From: Massilia sp. erpn
GTDB taxonomy: Bacteria; Pseudomonadota; Gammaproteobacteria; Burkholderiales; Burkholderiaceae_D
Direction: 5' to 3'
Assembly: GCF_024400215.1 (NCBI RefSeq)
Contig: NZ_CP053748.1
Span: 4,278,001 to 4,342,000, forward strand
Length of the DNA: 64,000 bases
Part shown: positions 61,970 through 64,000 of the stretch, piece after piece
Layout of the letters: the number at the start of each line of letters is the position of its first letter
How positions within the stretch are numbered: the first letter of the stretch is position 1
Notes under the pieces: generated by a model
Seen by the model: only the letters and a program-made list of their open reading frames with translations
Told to the model about the DNA's origin: nothing
Databases searched by the model: none
Position numbers and translations under genes: made by a program

Positions 61970-64000
61970 ATGAAAATCTCCGCCGCCCTTGTCTTTGCTG
62001 CGCTGTGCGCCGCCGCCTCCCTTGCCGGCGCTGCACCGACGAATATCGCGCAAGTGCCGCTGCTGAACATCAGCGGCACCGGCACCGTCAAGCCGAACCT
62101 GATGCTGCTCTTCGATAATTCGGGCTCGATGGAACAATCCTATACGCCGGACTATGTGAACGACAGCCTGTGCCGCTCGCGCGCCCAGCTCTCCAGCGGC
62201 ACCACGGCCTGCACCGTGGGGCATCCGCCTTTCATGAGCCCCGATTTCAACCGCCAGTACTACAATCCCGCGCTGCGCTACCAGCCGCCGATCAAATGGG
62301 ACGGCACTTTTTACCAGGAGCAGACGGCGGGCAATACCAGCAACTGGACCAATGTGGTCAGCGACGGCTTCAATGTGCTGAACACGGATTTGTACGGCAA
62401 TTCCGATACCGCAATCAACCTGGTGACGGGCTACCCCGACCTGCAATGGTGCGACCCGTCCAATACCAGTGACTGCAAGCGCAATACCGCCACCTACAAT
62501 TATCCCGACAATACCTACCGCAATGCCGGCGCCATCAGCGTCGGCCCGTATTACTACACGATAGGCGTGGCCGAGTTCTGCACCGACGATTCGATGGTGA
62601 ACTGTAAATCGACGTCGGCCGGCGCGGCGGCGCCGGCCGGCTATCCGGTGCCGGTCAAGGTCCGCTGGTGCAATAGCACGGCGCTGACCAGCTGCCAGGC
62701 CAAGCGCGTCGGTTCCTTCATCTATCCGCGCTACTCACAGGCCACCGGCGCCATCGCCTCCTACGGCACGATTGCCATCGGTGCTTCGAAAACCACATCT
62801 TCGCTGAATATCACCTCGGTAGTGGTGAACGAGAACGGCACCAACCGCACCGTGACCAACAGCAGCGTGACGGCATCGACCGGCACCGATACCGCCTTGA
62901 AGCAGCAGACTGTCGCCAGCGCGCTGGCAGCCAGCATCGTGGCGCGCACCAGCGTCAGCAACGCCTACTATGCCTGCGTGCGCACGCCGCTGGGCCAGCC
63001 CAGCGTGCCGGCCTGCTCGACCTTCGGCATCACCCTGGCGGCCGACAATGTGGTAGCCGTGGTGCCCGTCACTTGCACCGGCAGCAAATCGCTGGCCACC
63101 TGCCAGACCATCAACGACAATACGCGCGCCGGCTGGGGCATTACCGTCAGCACCAGCAGCGTGACCTTCCCATCCACCGCCCTGATGGCGATTTCCGGCA
63201 CGACGGCCGACGTGAATCCGGCCTCCGTGCTGGCCAGCCTGTCGCTGGGCGGCACCACGATCGCCAGCAATATCACCATCGGCCGCAACGCCAACACCGC
63301 CACGGCGGTCAGCCGCATCGTGTCGGCCATCGGCACCAGCGGCACTTACCGCGCCTACACCGGCGGCAATGCGATCACGCCGACCTGCCAGGCAGCCAGC
63401 GCCACCACGGTCTGCATCGTGGTGAATGGCTCCACCAGCAGCGGCTCGAACCTGACGGCGGGTTCGCAAAGCAGCAAAGGCACGATGGCCTTCTCCTTCA
63501 CGCCCACCGTGGCCAGCACCGACAATATTCCCACCACGGTGGTGGCGCTGTCGGCTGGATCGGCCGCGCCCAGCACCTTTGTGCGGGTCAACATCGTGAC
63601 CGGTTCCACCTATCCGAAAAGCAGCGCGCGCAGCGACTGCACGGCCAGCGCCGGCGTCTGCACCTATGCCGAGGAAATGACCAACTTCGCCAACTGGTAT
63701 TCGTATTACAAGACCCGCCTGCAAATGATGAAGACCTCGGTCGGCATCGCCTTCTCGGCTGTCACCAGCAATTACCGGGTGGGCTATGTGCGCTTGTCCG
63801 TGGTCGGCGCTGCAGGTGCCGTCGACCAGAAGCCGGCCGACTTTACCGGCACGGCGCGCAGCACCTGGTACTCGAATCTGTACAACACCAGTACCAGCGG
63901 CTCGACTCCCAGCAGGCCCGCGCTGGATAATGTGGGCAAGATGTTCGCCAACCAGGCGCCATACAACTACGCCTCTGGGCAGGAGGTGGTGCAGTTCCCT
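61970..64000 (+). CDS. pilY1: PilY1 tip adhesin (C-terminus beyond window)
   Basis: The first 677 residues of PilY1; the frame is still open at the window end. A signal peptide (residues 1-21), then the start of a von Willebrand A domain with the MIDAS motif FDNSGSM (Asp49, Ser51, Ser53). A long Ser/Thr/Asn-rich insertion (about residues 245-545) follows, then the vWA continues with FANWYSYYKTRLQMMKTSVGIAFSAV. The beta-propeller expected at the C-terminus lies outside. PilY1 sits at the pilus tip and senses surfaces. An in-frame ATG at 61955 is an alternative start. Confidence 0.92.
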   Translation, partial: MKISAALVFAALCAAASLAGAAPTNIAQVPLLNISGTGTVKPNLMLLFDNSGSMEQSYTPDYVNDSLCRSRAQLSSGTTACTVGHPPFMSPDFNRQYYNPALRYQPPIKWDGTFYQEQTAGNTSNWTNVVSDGFNVLNTDLYGNSDTAINLVTGYPDLQWCDPSNTSDCKRNTATYNYPDNTYRNAGAISVGPYYYTIGVAEFCTDDSMVNCKSTSAGAAAPAGYPVPVKVRWCNSTALTSCQAKRVGSFIYPRYSQATGAIASYGTIAIGASKTTSSLNITSVVVNENGTNRTVTNSSVTASTGTDTALKQQTVASALAASIVARTSVSNAYYACVRTPLGQPSVPACSTFGITLAADNVVAVVPVTCTGSKSLATCQTINDNTRAGWGITVSTSSVTFPSTALMAISGTTADVNPASVLASLSLGGTTIASNITIGRNANTATAVSRIVSAIGTSGTYRAYTGGNAITPTCQAASATTVCIVVNGSTSSGSNLTAGSQSSKGTMAFSFTPTVASTDNIPTTVVALSAGSAAPSTFVRVNIVTGSTYPKSSARSDCTASAGVCTYAEEMTNFANWYSYYKTRLQMMKTSVGIAFSAVTSNYRVGYVRLSVVGAAGAVDQKPADFTGTARSTWYSNLYNTSTSGSTPSRPALDNVGKMFANQAPYNYASGQEVVQFP

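Noticed and set aside
1..64000. CRISPR arrays, insertion sequences, prophage or integrase genes
   Set aside because: No regularly spaced repeats, transposase or integrase motifs were seen; the only exact long repeat is the tRNA-Val pair.

Overview
The window looks like a chromosomal segment of a GC-rich betaproteobacterium, most likely of the Oxalobacteraceae (Massilia/Duganella/Janthinobacterium type). The grounds are the thrS-infC-rpmI-rplT-pheS-pheT-ihfA-merR order typical of Burkholderiales, a PEP-CTERM exported protein, ketone-body/polyhydroxybutyrate enzymes (CoA transferase, 3-hydroxybutyrate dehydrogenase) and a beta-type pilin operon. The family-level assignment is inference.

Bases 1-24868 hold one large flagellar locus. 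The minus strand carries flgB-flgC-flgD (flgD runs off the left edge), a stand-alone muramidase, flgN, flgM, motB, motA, fliA, fliL, fliK, a fliT-like gene, fliS, fliD, then fliJ-I-H-G-F-E. The plus strand carries flgA and fliM-N-P-Q-R-flhB-flhA. A second FliK-like gene and a short flagellin gene close the locus. Gene order (fliE-J divergent from fliMNPQR-flhBA; flagellin with fliD-S-T-K-L-A-motA-motB), absence of fliO, flhF/flhG and chemotaxis genes, and unusual switch proteins point to a secondary, lateral (Flag-2-like) flagellum rather than the primary polar/peritrichous type.

Bases 25200-40500 are a mixed metabolic region: a PEP-CTERM protein, ETF-ubiquinone oxidoreductase, an SDR dehydrogenase, a PAS-LuxR regulator divergent from succinyl-CoA:3-ketoacid CoA transferase (scoAB), a small secreted protein, a vapBC toxin-antitoxin pair, dctA, a gamma-carbonic anhydrase, 3-hydroxybutyrate dehydrogenase, an alpha/beta hydrolase, a RidA-like protein, relA, a Cys-rich unknown protein and a zinc-type CDF exporter. 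Ketone-body oxidation, C4-dicarboxylate uptake and electron transfer to ubiquinone fit growth on fatty or organic acids and PHB turnover.

Bases 40550-48800 are the translation block: two identical tRNA-Val(GAC) genes behind a clear sigma-70 promoter, then thrS, infC, rpmI, rplT, pheS, pheT, ihfA and a MerR gene. Just upstream of thrS lies an 11-codon ORF with four Thr codons (three consecutive) followed by a strong terminator: a candidate threonine attenuator. The same block has an apparent AUA start for infC, a hairpin that could hold the rpmI Shine-Dalgarno at the right distance, and competing hairpins before pheS.

Bases 48850-58600 carry regulators and signalling: a NarL-type response regulator with CHASE3 sensor kinase, a Crp/Fnr-like regulator whose gene overlaps the kinase gene tail to tail, a chemoreceptor, a GNAT acetyltransferase, a LysR/LysE-exporter divergent pair, and an OmpR-type response regulator with its sensor kinase. 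Bases 58702-64000 are a type IV pilus minor-pilin operon (pilE-like, fimT, pilV, pilW, pilX, pilY1; pilY1 runs off the right edge), preceded by tandem 11-bp repeats resembling a PhoB/OmpR-family binding site.
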